Below are positions 44,246-53,006 of a stretch of 64,000 nucleotides of DNA, piece after piece. The DNA is taken from contig NZ_JBHSKT010000007.1 of the NCBI RefSeq assembly GCF_042657365.1, forward strand, positions 186,001 to 250,000. Direction: 5' to 3'. Numbering within the stretch: position 1 is the stretch's first letter; the number at the start of each line of letters is the position of its first letter. The position numbers were made by a program, and so were the translations under genes. The DNA is from Adhaeribacter_A terreus. Its GTDB lineage: Bacteria > Bacteroidota > Bacteroidia > Cytophagales > Hymenobacteraceae. The notes beneath the pieces were generated by a model. That model had not been told where the DNA came from, searched no databases, and was given only the letters and a program-made list of their open reading frames with translations.

Positions 44246-45286
44246 TTATAGCGTTTGCGGAATTTTGAGGGTGGCAGTAAAAAGCTGGTTTTCGGCGCGG
44301 GTTTGCAACAGATCCTGGCGCGCGAAAAGCAGGTACAAACGCCGCTGCACGCCCGTAAGGCCGAAGCCGGTGCCGGTGCGTTTGGTGGCCGTTTGCGGAT
44401 CGTAAGGGTTGGTTATGGAAATTTCGAGGTTATTTTCTTTGGCCTGCGCCTTCACGTTTATGCAAACCTGTCCGGTGGTATCGTAAAGCCCGAATTTGAT
44501 GGCGTTTTCTACTAAAGGCTGCAAAAGCAAAGGCGGAAGTTTCAGGTTTTTGCTGGTTTCGTCGGCGGAAATTTCGGTTTGCAAGCGGTGGCCGAAGCGC
44601 ATTTTTTCGATCTCTAAATACAGTTCCAACAGGTGCAATTCTTCGGCTAAAAGTACGGGCTGCGAATCGTCTTTGCGGAGTGTGCTGCGCAGAAATTCCG
44701 AAAGTTGCTGCACCATTTTGCGGGCTTCCTGCGGCTTGAAACCAATTAAGGCATTTATGGAATTCAGGCTGTTGAATAGGAAATGTGGTTGCAGTTGCAG
44801 GCGTAATTTGAACAATTCTGCTTCGCGGGCCAGCTTTTCGGTTTCAGATTTGCGGCGTAAACTGGCCTGCTGTTCCTGCTGGTTGTACCAGATCACGCTG
44901 ATCATGGCCATCCAGCCGAGCAAAAGCAAGCCGGTGCTGAAACGAACGGGCAATGATGCTAACAGGAAAGTTTCGTAGCGCGGATCGGTTTCAAGCAAAA
45001 CGGGCAGCAAATAATAAAGCGAAGTGGTCCAGATGAGCGCCAGCAAAAAACACCAGATGCCAATGTATAAATAACGCGCCTGCTGCGGACGATAATATTC
45101 CAGGTTCCCGCTAATAAGCCAGCAAGCCGCCGCCAATAATCCCGAACTGATAAAGCTATCGGAAAAAGCCAGTTCCAGCGGCAACCCAAACCACGAAAGC
45201 GTAGCCGCCAGCAACAACGCTAACGCAAGCCAGCAGCCAAAAAAAATGGCGCGGTACCGGGCTGTTGCAAGTGGGGAGCTGGTCAT
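44246..45286 (-). CDS. LytS/YehU-type sensor histidine kinase
   Basis: 346 residues. Four hydrophobic segments (~10-30, 38-58, 70-90, 115-135) place it in the inner membrane. The His_kinase motif LQPHFLFNSLNSINALIGF holds the phospho-His near residue 168, followed by an HATPase domain (LLLQPLVENAIKFGL, then GTGFGLTGVQRRL). Short loops suggest it senses the membrane itself. Forms an operon with the LytTR regulator downstream; the LiaF-like protein upstream, 320 bp away, may belong to the same envelope-stress response. Confidence 0.95.
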   Translation of the reverse strand: MTSSPLATARYRAIFFGCWLALALLLAATLSWFGLPLELAFSDSFISSGLLAAACWLISGNLEYYRPQQARYLYIGIWCFLLALIWTTSLYYLLPVLLETDPRYETFLLASLPVRFSTGLLLLGWMAMISVIWYNQQEQQASLRRKSETEKLAREAELFKLRLQLQPHFLFNSLNSINALIGFKPQEARKMVQQLSEFLRSTLRKDDSQPVLLAEELHLLELYLEIEKMRFGHRLQTEISADETSKNLKLPPLLLQPLVENAIKFGLYDTTGQVCINVKAQAKENNLEISITNPYDPQTATKRTGTGFGLTGVQRRLYLLFARQDLLQTRAENQLFTATLKIPQTL

Positions 45287-45359
45287 GTTTTGGGATGAAG
45301 GATGAAAGTAGAAGGAAGAAGGATTTTGGTTTTATAAAGGATGAAAGTGGCGAATTTTC

Positions 45360-45591
45360 GTCCCCCTTTGGAGGGGGTAGGGGGAGGACAACAGTATTGA
45401 AAACACTTACTGCGAAGATTCTCCCCTCAAGGACAAGTCAAACGCGAGTTTGAGCTTGCGAGCGGAGCTCATAGAGGGGTGTTTACATCTTTGGATAATT
45501 TTCAATAACGTGCATACACCCCTCCAGCTCCCCTCAAGGGGAGAGTATCAGCTAATGTGAAATCCTCCCCCTACCCCCTCCAAATGGGGAC
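45360..45591. repeat. Compound G-rich inverted-repeat element
   Basis: Outer arms: GTCCCCCTTTGGAGGGGG then TAGGGGGAGGA (45360-45388), matched inverted at 45563-45591. Nested inside is a second pair, CTCCCCTCAAGG (45421-) with AGAGGGGTGT (45473-) and ACACCCCTCC with CCCTCAAGGGGAG (45515-45544). The outer unit is the same as 61826-61920; simpler relatives lie at 18937, 42519 and 47714. A REP/MITE family without a transposase. Confidence 0.7.
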
Positions 45592-45607
45592 TTAAAATCT
45601 TTAGCAA

Positions 45608-46426
45608 TCAAAAACTACGAATATCAATGCCACCTAAAATGGAGGTGCCTTTAATGATGAGGACTTTGTTGGGATTTACGCCGCCGGGCTGTATGATGCG
45701 TTTGTCGTCGATGCCGCCAAGAATGGCTGCCATTTCTGATTTTACGTCCCAGTTGGAAGGCACTACGATTTTGGTTCCGCCCATGATCTGGGTTACGTCC
45801 AGAATGGCGCGGCCCTGGATATCGGCCTGGCTTAAGTTTATTTCGGCGCCGCCCATAATAGTCACAATTTCGCCGCCTTTGAAATTTTTGGAAAGTACCA
45901 GTTTTTTCGTGCCGCCGAATACCGAAGTGCTGTCCAGAAAATCGTCTTCGGAAGCGGAAATATTATCGTAAGGGTTCGGGTTTTCGAAGTGCGATTCCAG
46001 GTTAGGGTTGGTAGGCTCTTGGTTCGTAAAAGTGGCGTTGGAGGAAGCAGCATTTTCGGCGTCCTTTTCCAGGTCTTCGCGGCGCTGAAAATGGTAGCGG
46101 TGGCTCCGGCCAAAGATCATCCAAAGCCCGACGATGATGATTATAACCGGCCACACATAACCCCAGGCAATGTTGATGTAAAAGTATTTTTTAGCCAGGA
46201 AAGTAGCGCCGACCAGGATCAGGATGAAGCCGCCGGGCGTCCGGAAATTATGCTTAAAACCGACAAATAAACCCAGCACAATAAGCAACATGGGCCAGCT
46301 AAAAAGCCAGTTCGGGAAGAAATAACCCATATTGTTTAAAAGAAATATCACGCCCACGGCGAGCAATATTAACCCGGCCATCACTTTTCCGGAGCGGCGC
46401 GGACGGTAGTTCTGATTATGTTGCAT
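45608..46426 (-). CDS. LiaF/LiaI-like membrane protein
   Basis: 272 residues. Four hydrophobic segments in the first ~110 (AGLILLAVGVIFLLNNMGYFF; LLIVLGLFVGF; FILILVGATFLA; VWPVIIIIVGLWMIFG), then an acidic Asn/Glu linker and a C-terminal beta-helix of short repeats (SVFGGTKKLVL, IMGGAEINL, IMGGTKIVV, ILGGIDI). This is the LiaI-LiaF-like TM region with the DUF2154/cell-wall-active-antibiotics response domain. Related proteins modulate two-component systems; the LytS/LytTR pair lies next downstream. Confidence 0.85.
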   Translation of the reverse strand: MQHNQNYRPRRSGKVMAGLILLAVGVIFLLNNMGYFFPNWLFSWPMLLIVLGLFVGFKHNFRTPGGFILILVGATFLAKKYFYINIAWGYVWPVIIIIVGLWMIFGRSHRYHFQRREDLEKDAENAASSNATFTNQEPTNPNLESHFENPNPYDNISASEDDFLDSTSVFGGTKKLVLSKNFKGGEIVTIMGGAEINLSQADIQGRAILDVTQIMGGTKIVVPSNWDVKSEMAAILGGIDDKRIIQPGGVNPNKVLIIKGTSILGGIDIRSF

Positions 46427-46622
46427 AGCGGTAATTCTAAGATTTTTTCAAAAATACGGCGCTTTGTGGGGTTTGGAAATCGGAAAAAGCCCGCCGTACT
46501 TTTTGCACCGTTGAAGTAGCGAATTTTTCCGGTGAAATGCTAATGGGTAGCATGCCGGTTGGAAATGCGATCCACGGTTTAGACGGGATGTAATTGTTGA
46601 AAAGCGTGGGTTCAACGGGTTT

Positions 46623-47483
46623 CTACCGCGGCCAGAACAGCATCAGCAAAAATGCGGCGCTCATGCAAAGAGAAGAGATCTGATTCATGCGCATGGTATT
46701 TTCGAAATTCACAGCGACCTCAGATTTGCGAATTTGGAGTTGCCACCAGGTAAAAAACGCTATGACCGGAGCGGTAAAAACTCCGAAAATGAAAATGTTG
46801 CTGACCTGGTTCGTGATGAAATATTCAAAGATGAGCACGCCGGCGGCAATAAATAAACTGATGCCGGAAAAGAGGAATGTGCCTTTTAAACCAAGTTTCA
46901 AACTCAGGGTTTTGTCGCCGCGTTTTCTGTCTTCGGCGTGCTGGTAAACCTGCGTGAGCGGATAACTGCCGCATAAAAACAATGAACTGACCAAAGCCTG
47001 CATCAAATTGGAAGTGCTGAAATAGGATTCCGACGGAACGCCGCTGCCGATCTGCACCATCAAAAATGTGAATGCACCCTGAAAGAAAACGACGGTAAAC
47101 GTACTCAGGTATGGATATTTTTTCAGGCGGATTTTATCGTAGCTGTACGCTTTGGAAACGAACAAATAAACCAGCACGCAAACCGCAAACGGTACCGAAA
47201 TGAACAGCGAAAGTAGAACGGCCAGAAAATCAAAAACAACTACCAAATAAAATAAACTGCGGGTTACTTTGGGCGGGTGTTTCAGGCCGCCAATGCTGCC
47301 TTCGTCGCGGTCGAAGTAGGAATTGTAGCCGTTGCTGGCGGGATAAACTAAGAGGTGTAAGATCAGAAAAGCGGCTGTGGCTTTTTGCCAATTAAACTCC
47401 GGCGCAGCGCTTAAAGCAAACCAGAAAACCGGCATTAAAAATACCGAAAACGGGATGCGCATGAGTTTCAGGGCGTCTTTCAT
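46623..47483 (-). CDS. UbiA-family prenyltransferase
   Basis: 286 residues, eight to nine membrane helices. First Asp-rich motif NGYNSYFDRDEG (~50-60) and second YQHAEDRKRGDKTLSLKLG (~180) coordinate Mg-prenyl diphosphate. Family members prenylate aromatic rings in quinone, haem or pigment synthesis. The neighbouring methyltransferase (47869) on the same strand could act on the same product, although a 385-bp repeat-filled gap lies between them. A coding 30-bp element is at 46754-46783. Confidence 0.88.
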   Translation of the reverse strand: MKDALKLMRIPFSVFLMPVFWFALSAAPEFNWQKATAAFLILHLLVYPASNGYNSYFDRDEGSIGGLKHPPKVTRSLFYLVVVFDFLAVLLSLFISVPFAVCVLVYLFVSKAYSYDKIRLKKYPYLSTFTVVFFQGAFTFLMVQIGSGVPSESYFSTSNLMQALVSSLFLCGSYPLTQVYQHAEDRKRGDKTLSLKLGLKGTFLFSGISLFIAAGVLIFEYFITNQVSNIFIFGVFTAPVIAFFTWWQLQIRKSEVAVNFENTMRMNQISSLCMSAAFLLMLFWPR

Positions 47484-47868
47484 TTTAATGTGCTAATGTG
47501 AAAAATTTGCTAATGAGCTAATAACGTAATTTAAAAAGTTCTATCATCCTGAGCGCGAGCGAAGGAACTTGTTGGCTCGTAGTATTGCCATTAATTCCTG
47601 ACTTGACTTTTGGAGCTCCAACCCATAGCGTTTTTTCGTAATTCTAAGCAACTTCGAGGGAACTTATGAGGCCGCATTTTTGAGTTTTGAAGCTCGAAAC
47701 CATAGCGTTTTGACTCCACCTAAATTCTCCTCTAAAAACAGGGGAGGACTTTTTTTCTTTCTTCGTCGATAATTTTTCTATTTTAAGCAGACAAGGTCCT
47801 TCGCTCGCGCTCAGGATGACAGGTGTAATTTTTTAATGTATTCCCAATTAATAATTATTCATTAAACA
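47484..47868. repeat. Repeat-filled gap between ubiA-like and methyltransferase genes
   Basis: GTGCTAAT stutter (47484-47522); an inverted pair TCATCCTGAGCGCGAGCG then AAGGA (47544-47566) versus its complement at 47797-47820; AGTTCGAGGGAACTTATGAGG-like repeat (47645-47674) resembling 42400-42424; two minus 30-bp elements (47605-47635, 47682-47711); and a G-rich hairpin (47714-47750). No gene. Confidence 0.65.
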
Positions 47869-48648
47869 TTAAACAGGATACCCAATCAAATAAATAACCT
47901 TGTTCCCCGACTTGTGTTTAGCATAACCGGTTTTCCAGACGTAAGGCGGGCCTTCGAGTTTTTGGGTCATTTCCGATAGCATTTTCGGGCTGTACATTCT
48001 TAGAACGGAAACTACGCCATCCCATAAGGTAAAAGCCGGAATGGCCGGAATGAGGTAAGTGAAAAACAGGCGGCTGAGTTTAAACGGACGGATAAACGGG
48101 GTAATGCCGAACATTAAAGCCGGAAAAAGCAGACCCGCAAAGAGCAGTTCGTGATATTGTTTTCCGGAACCTTCGAAGATACCGATGGCTTGTTTTTTAT
48201 TCACGGCGTCCTGCAAAATGGCTTGCGCTTGCTCTGGGGTGAAATGGTGGAACGAGGAGAAAAGTGTGCGCACACCGGTTAAGTTTTCCGGAACGTTGGT
48301 GGCATCTACACTTTTTGCTTCGAAACTGATAGCGTTTTTGCTTTCGGTTTCTATCTGCTGCCAGGCTTCCAGGTTCGGGAATTTATCGGTGAGGGTAACG
48401 GGAACTTCAAAACCCATTTCGGCGCTTATTTTGGGTTGCAATGTTTCCAAACCACCACCCGCGCCACTGCACAAATCCAGAATTTCGCGCTGACCGGTTT
48501 TTTCGAGCATTTCTTTTATGAGCGGAATAACGGGGTCGTAAATGCCGAGTTTGGTGATCATAAAGCGCAGGTAATCGGTCATGTTGCGGCGCAGCACGTC
48601 CGGAAACCAGGGTTGGTCTTCCCATTCAAACAAGTGGTAGCGTTTCAT
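47869..48648 (-). CDS. SAM-dependent methyltransferase with hydrophobic C-terminus
   Basis: 259 residues from the ATG at 48648; the frame extends 11 codons upstream. Motif I ILDLCSGAGGGLETLQ (~55-70) is the SAM site, followed by VTLTDKFPN and LFSSFHHFTPEQA. Residues ~150-200 contain two hydrophobic stretches (LLFAGLLFPALMFGITPFI; LFFTYLIPAIPAFTLW), suggesting membrane association and a lipophilic substrate, which fits the UbiA neighbour. Exact substrate unknown. A coding copy of the 30-bp element is at 48309-48338. Confidence 0.8.
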   Translation of the reverse strand: MKRYHLFEWEDQPWFPDVLRRNMTDYLRFMITKLGIYDPVIPLIKEMLEKTGQREILDLCSGAGGGLETLQPKISAEMGFEVPVTLTDKFPNLEAWQQIETESKNAISFEAKSVDATNVPENLTGVRTLFSSFHHFTPEQAQAILQDAVNKKQAIGIFEGSGKQYHELLFAGLLFPALMFGITPFIRPFKLSRLFFTYLIPAIPAFTLWDGVVSVLRMYSPKMLSEMTQKLEGPPYVWKTGYAKHKSGNKVIYLIGYPV

Positions 48649-48682
48649 TTTACAGACAAAAAAAACAAGATTATAGAACAAA

Positions 48683-48712
48683 GACTTTTTCGCATTAAAA
48701 CCATAGCGTTTT
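48683..48712 (-). repeat. 30-bp dispersed element, type copy
   Basis: On the minus strand: AAAACGCTATGGTTTT, then AATGCG, then AAAAAGTC; 30 bp in all. Intergenic copies. Plus: 2208, 5449, 6291, 8131, 14240, 15675, 22388, 23714, 24093, 24575, 26344, 28006, 29650, 29728, 32560, 36451, 38742, 43466, 52979, 56533, 60910. Minus: 898, 1565, 4147, 7248, 8334, 13347, 14191, 18451, 18517, 18604, 23781, 23998, 31301, 37267, 38670, 42355, 42434, 42575, 47605, 47682, 48683, 48788, 58763, 58826, 62472, 62512 (left ends). The core is partly palindromic and the tail gives direction. Core-to-tail spacing is constant although the middle varies. Confidence 0.85.
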
Positions 48713-48876
48713 AGGGAAACGGGTTAAATGGGAAGTTGTTTTCCTGAATTTTAGGTTAAAAATTCGGCCGAAAAGTTTTTTAATTTTACTTTTTCTGCTG
48801 AAAATCATAGCGTTCCGGAAGTAAAATAGTAAAAAATGCTTAAAACCGGAAATGCCAGAATCCGCATTTAAAACTT

Positions 48877-48884
48877 TATATTTG
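48877..48884 (+). promoter_or_regulatory. -7 box TATATTTG for PBP1A gene
   Basis: Perfect TAnnTTTG match 52 bp before the ATG. No matching TTG at the expected upstream distance. Confidence 0.5.
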
Positions 48885-48935
48885 TAAAATTTTTTCTGCC
48901 CGGCCGGAGCATTTTCCGGATCGGGGAATTTTACA

Positions 48936-51299
48936 ATGTCTGAACAAGAACAACCGAATAACCCTAAACCCTCTAAAAAGTTTGCGCGGCTGGTAAACTG
49001 GCTCTGGCGTTTTTTTGCCTTAGGCCTTATCGGGTTTCTGGTTTACCTTTTCCTCGTCGATATCAATTTTCTTTTCCTGTTTGGCGCTTCGCCGAGCCTT
49101 GAAAAACTGGAAAATCCTAAAACGGAACTCGCTTCTGAACTTTACACCGAAGACGGTAAACTGATCGGGAAATATTTTCGCGAAAACCGCAGCCCGGTAA
49201 AGTACGAGAAAATTTCGCCGATGCTAATAAAAGCGTTGGTGGCTACCGAAGACGTACGTTTTTATAACCATTCGGGTATAGATCCGGAAGCTATGCTGGG
49301 TGTAATAGTGGCGTTAGCGTCCGGCGAAAACCGGGGCGGTTCTACGCTTACCCAGCAGCTGGCCAAAAACCTGTATAAGATCCGGACCGAAAAATCGAAA
49401 GGGGTTTTGGGTTATATTCCGGGTGTGAGTACGCTCATAAATAAAACCAAGGAATGGATCACGGCAGTGAAGTTAGAGCAAAATTATTCCAAACAGGAGA
49501 TCCTGACGATGTACCTGAACACGGTAGATTTTGGCAGTAATTCCTTCGGTATAAAAGTGGCGGCCAAAACGTTTTTCGGCACTTCGCCCGATAGTTTAAA
49601 AACTGAAGAAGCTGCCGTTTTGGTGGGTTTGCTGAAAGCGCCAACGTCGTATAGTCCCCGTTTTAATCCTGAAAATTCTCTTCGCCGTCGGAATGTAGTG
49701 CTTGCGCAAATGGCCAAATACCGGGTAATTACTCCAAAGATGGCCGATTCTTTAAGTGCTTTACCATTGGTGCTGAAGTATAAAGTTGAAAATCATTACG
49801 ATGGTCCGGCTACGTATTTCAGAGGTGCCGTGAGCGAATACGTGAAAAAATGGTGCGCTGAAAATGGCTACGATCTGTACCGCGATGGGCTGAAAATTTA
49901 TACAACCATAGACTCGCGTTTGCAAACCCTGGCGGAACAGGCGGTAGAAAAACGCATGCGCGATCTGCAGAAGAAATTCAAACGGCACTGGGGCGACAAA
50001 AATCCGTGGGTGGACGACAAGGACAAAGAAATTCCGGGTTTCCTGGAAGCCAGCATGAAGCGCACTGAATATTACAAAGCGCTGAAAAAGCGATTCAACA
50101 ACAACCAGGCGCAGATCGATGCTGAATTGAATCGTCCGCGGCAGATGAAAGTTTTTACCTGGGATAATGACAGCCTGGAGAAAACCATGGTGATGAGCCC
50201 TATGGATTCTCTGGCCTATTATAAGAAAATTCTGCGCGCCGGCATGGTAACCATGGATCCGCATTCGGGTCAGATCAAAGCCTGGGTAGGTGGTATCAAT
50301 TTCAAATATTTCAAATACGACCACGTAAAGCAGGCTAAACGGCAGCCGGGTTCTACGTTCAAGCCGTTCGTGTACGTTACTGCTATTGATAAAGGTTATG
50401 CGCCTTGCGACCGTATGCAGGATAAGCGTATAACCATAAATTACATGGAAAATGGTGAAGCCAAAAGCTGGAGCCCGCACAACGCCGATTATCATTTCTC
50501 GGGCGCGAATATTACGTTGCGGCACGCCATGGGTAAATCTATTAATTCTGTAACGGCGCAATTAACCGAAAAAGTTGGTTGGGAAACGGTAGCAGAATAC
50601 GCCCATAAACTCGGGATCAAAAGCAAATTATTGGCCGTGCCTTCTATTGGTTTAGGTTCCTCCGATGTTTCGCTGTTTGAATTGGTGGGCGCTTACGGTA
50701 CGTTCATGAACAACGGTTTCCGGACGGAGCCCATGTTCGTAACCCGCATAGAAGACCGTAACGGCAACGTGATCCATACCTTTATGCCGAAGCAGAAAAA
50801 AGTGATCAGTTCTGAAACGGCCTGGCTTATGACCTACATGCTGAAAGGCGGTATGGAAGAGCAGGGTGGAACATCGCAGGCACTTTGGGAATACGACCTG
50901 GGCTGGCGCAAAGGCAATGAAGTAGGCGGCAAAACCGGTACCACTTCCAATCACTCCGATGGCTGGTATGTTGGCGTAACCAAAGACTTAATTACCGGTG
51001 TGTGGGTAGGCGGCGACGACCGCAGCATTCACTTCCGGACTTCCAGCATGGGTGAAGGTTCTAAAACGGCGCTACCAGTTTTTGGTATCTTTATGGAAAA
51101 TGTGTACAAAAATCCGGACCTCGGGTATAAATTCGGACGCTTTCCAAAACCAACCGTGAAGATCCGGAAGAAGTATATGTGCCAATCATTTATTCCGAAG
51201 CCAAAGGTAGATTCGCTGCAGTTGAAAGATGCGCAGGATATGGTGCCGGAAGGCGGCGAACCCGTAAACGAAGAATCGCCGCCGGTGCTGGTACCGTAA
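48936..51299 (+). CDS. Penicillin-binding protein 1A (bifunctional)
   Basis: 787 residues. N-terminal TM helix (~25-50). GT51 glycosyltransferase ~80-260 with catalytic EDVRFYNHSGID and RGGSTLTQQLAKNLYK. Transpeptidase ~430-730 with S473-TFK in RQPGSTFKPFVYV, SIN (~531) and KTG in VGGKTGTTSNHSDGW (~665). It polymerises and crosslinks peptidoglycan in the periplasm. An insertion of charged helices (~340-420) lies between the domains. Followed 28 bp later by a GTG-start gene on the same strand. Confidence 0.95.
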   Translation: MSEQEQPNNPKPSKKFARLVNWLWRFFALGLIGFLVYLFLVDINFLFLFGASPSLEKLENPKTELASELYTEDGKLIGKYFRENRSPVKYEKISPMLIKALVATEDVRFYNHSGIDPEAMLGVIVALASGENRGGSTLTQQLAKNLYKIRTEKSKGVLGYIPGVSTLINKTKEWITAVKLEQNYSKQEILTMYLNTVDFGSNSFGIKVAAKTFFGTSPDSLKTEEAAVLVGLLKAPTSYSPRFNPENSLRRRNVVLAQMAKYRVITPKMADSLSALPLVLKYKVENHYDGPATYFRGAVSEYVKKWCAENGYDLYRDGLKIYTTIDSRLQTLAEQAVEKRMRDLQKKFKRHWGDKNPWVDDKDKEIPGFLEASMKRTEYYKALKKRFNNNQAQIDAELNRPRQMKVFTWDNDSLEKTMVMSPMDSLAYYKKILRAGMVTMDPHSGQIKAWVGGINFKYFKYDHVKQAKRQPGSTFKPFVYVTAIDKGYAPCDRMQDKRITINYMENGEAKSWSPHNADYHFSGANITLRHAMGKSINSVTAQLTEKVGWETVAEYAHKLGIKSKLLAVPSIGLGSSDVSLFELVGAYGTFMNNGFRTEPMFVTRIEDRNGNVIHTFMPKQKKVISSETAWLMTYMLKGGMEEQGGTSQALWEYDLGWRKGNEVGGKTGTTSNHSDGWYVGVTKDLITGVWVGGDDRSIHFRTSSMGEGSKTALPVFGIFMENVYKNPDLGYKFGRFPKPTVKIRKKYMCQSFIPKPKVDSLQLKDAQDMVPEGGEPVNEESPPVLVP

Positions 51300-51326
51300 T
51301 TCCTTTCCTCTTTTAGTTTTGAAATT

Positions 51327-52169
51327 GTGAAGCGGATGCTGCCAGGCCCGATCCCGCGTGAAAAAGAATGTTTCATTTCCTTTCAGGAACCGATCGATTC
51401 TTATGCGCTGCCGGAAAAATTTACCTATCCTTTTAAATACACGCCCCATCCGCTTTGCCTGCTGGCTGCTGAAGAGCTGCAACGCCATTTAAAAGCGCAA
51501 ACCGAATGGGAGCATAATTTTGGCCTGGAAGAAGGGAAAACGGGCGCCGTAATTGGCAAAATGTTTGGCGTTTTGCTGGTCCGGAATGCTCAAAAGGAAG
51601 TTGGTTACCTAGCCGCCTTTTCGGGGAAATTAGCCGGTGGCTACCACCACGCCAACTTTGTTCCGCCCGTTTACGACAGTTTATTGCCCGGCAGTTTCCT
51701 GAATACCGGCCTGCAGGAACTTACCCGAATGAACCTGGAAATAAGCGCCCTTCAGCAAAATACAACTGCCCAAGATCAGGATAAAATTGCCTTGCTAAAA
51801 GATTTGCGCAGGCAGCATTCCGTTACGCTTCAGGAAAAGCTTTTCGATCAGTATTTGTTTTTAAACCAGGCCGGCCAGGAAAAAAGCTTACGCACCATCT
51901 TCCGGGAAAATACCAGCCATGGTCCCGGGGCCGGGGCCGGCGATTGTGCCCTCCCGAAGCTTTTGCAATTTGCGTTTCAAAACATCCTGGAGCCGCTGGC
52001 TATGGCCGAATTCTGGTGGGGTTTATCGCCTAAATCCGCTTCCTGGAAACACGGCCATTTTTACCCGAGTTGCCGCGAAAAATGTGCCCCGGTGCTGGCG
52101 CACATGCTGGCCGGGTTGGAAATGGATGATAAACCAGATATGATTGATGAAGCGCTGCTAGTGGCTTGA
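51327..52169 (+). CDS. N-terminal part of RluA-like pseudouridine synthase, catalytic domain absent
   Basis: 280 residues from a GTG at 51327. FKYTPHPLCLLAAEELQRHL, WEHNFGLEEGKTGAVIGKMFGVLLV, GYLAAFSGKLAGG and MAEFWWGLSPKSASWKHGHFYPSCREKCAPVLAHML match the long N-terminal domain that precedes the catalytic RluA domain in ~550-residue pseudouridine synthases. Here the frame stops directly after HMLAGLEMDDKP, where the synthase domain should begin; neither frame downstream restores it. Either a truncated relic or a domain acting alone. An AT-rich gene follows after 19-39 bp. Confidence 0.7.
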   Translation: MKRMLPGPIPREKECFISFQEPIDSYALPEKFTYPFKYTPHPLCLLAAEELQRHLKAQTEWEHNFGLEEGKTGAVIGKMFGVLLVRNAQKEVGYLAAFSGKLAGGYHHANFVPPVYDSLLPGSFLNTGLQELTRMNLEISALQQNTTAQDQDKIALLKDLRRQHSVTLQEKLFDQYLFLNQAGQEKSLRTIFRENTSHGPGAGAGDCALPKLLQFAFQNILEPLAMAEFWWGLSPKSASWKHGHFYPSCREKCAPVLAHMLAGLEMDDKPDMIDEALLVA

Positions 52170-52208
52170 TAAATTATTTGATTTATATTGACTTCAAAGA
52201 GAATATTT

Positions 52209-52871
52209 ATGGGCATAGGAAGAAGGCAATTTTTAAAATTGACTAGTTTGGCGTTAGTAGGGATTTCGATTGATCCTTTCCAATCTGTTATTACCACGGA
52301 CGATGTTTACATCAATAAAAAATTAGGTATTCTGTTTCATAAGCCAAAATCCTGGGGTTTTATTAAAGTTGCTGATTTTGGTAAATTAAAGGATAGTCAA
52401 ATCCTTAATGAAGGTTGGGAAGAAATCAAAGAGTTGGTTCATGAAGAAATAGGTGAACCAATTTGTATAGCAACAAAATATTATCACGATTCACCAGATA
52501 ATAAAGGAATATTTTCGCCAACTATTACCCTGAATATTACTCCAAAAGAAGAATTGGAAGATCTTGGTTATGAAAGTTTTGAAGAGCTTTTGAAACTTTC
52601 TAAGGAAGGAGTATCCCAAATTCTAAAAGATTTTAAGGTCTTGAAAGAGTATGAACCATATTATTTATCCGGAAGTAAATTTTATGAATATGATGCTCAA
52701 TATCTTTTTGAGCATATAGACATTGATAAACCATTACTGGTAGAACTGAAAGTGCTTAAAGCAGAGCATAACGGGTTTTACTACGATTTCAATTGTCATC
52801 AATCATCTGAGCAAAATCAGGTTGCAATTCGCGAATTTGATGAGTTTAAAAAGTCTATAAAGTTAATCTGA
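52209..52871 (+). CDS. Exported hypothetical protein with Tat-like signal
   Basis: 220 residues from the ATG at 52209; an in-frame TTG at 52188 is less likely. IGRRQFLKLTSLALVGIS is a twin-arginine-type signal (RRxFLK plus a hydrophobic stretch). The remainder (YINKKLGILFHKPKSWGFIKV; VLKEYEPYYLSGSKFYEYD) has no recognised family. Strongly A+T-rich compared with PBP1A, and positioned exactly where the RluA-like gene loses its catalytic half, so it may have arrived by the same event. Confidence 0.6.
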   Translation: MGIGRRQFLKLTSLALVGISIDPFQSVITTDDVYINKKLGILFHKPKSWGFIKVADFGKLKDSQILNEGWEEIKELVHEEIGEPICIATKYYHDSPDNKGIFSPTITLNITPKEELEDLGYESFEELLKLSKEGVSQILKDFKVLKEYEPYYLSGSKFYEYDAQYLFEHIDIDKPLLVELKVLKAEHNGFYYDFNCHQSSEQNQVAIREFDEFKKSIKLI

Positions 52872-52939
52872 AATTTTTATGCCGTTTTATGCTGTTGTTG
52901 GCAAGAACACCAACAACGGCGACCAATTTTTCAGGAATA

Positions 52940-52976
52940 CAAAAAACAGCCTGTTCGAAAATGCAGGCTGTTTCTA
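52940..52976 (-). terminator. Terminator of arsenic operon
   Basis: AAACAGCCTG and CAGGCTGTTT form a 10-bp stem with a ~10-base loop and six T on the minus strand. A 30-bp element (52979-53008) separates it from the acr3 stop. Confidence 0.85.
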
Positions 52977-53006
52977 TGAAAAACGGTATCGTTCCTGGCT
53001 TAAAAA

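Noticed and set aside
45360..45591. Complete insertion sequence
   Set aside because: No transposase reading frame within the element and no visible target-site duplication.
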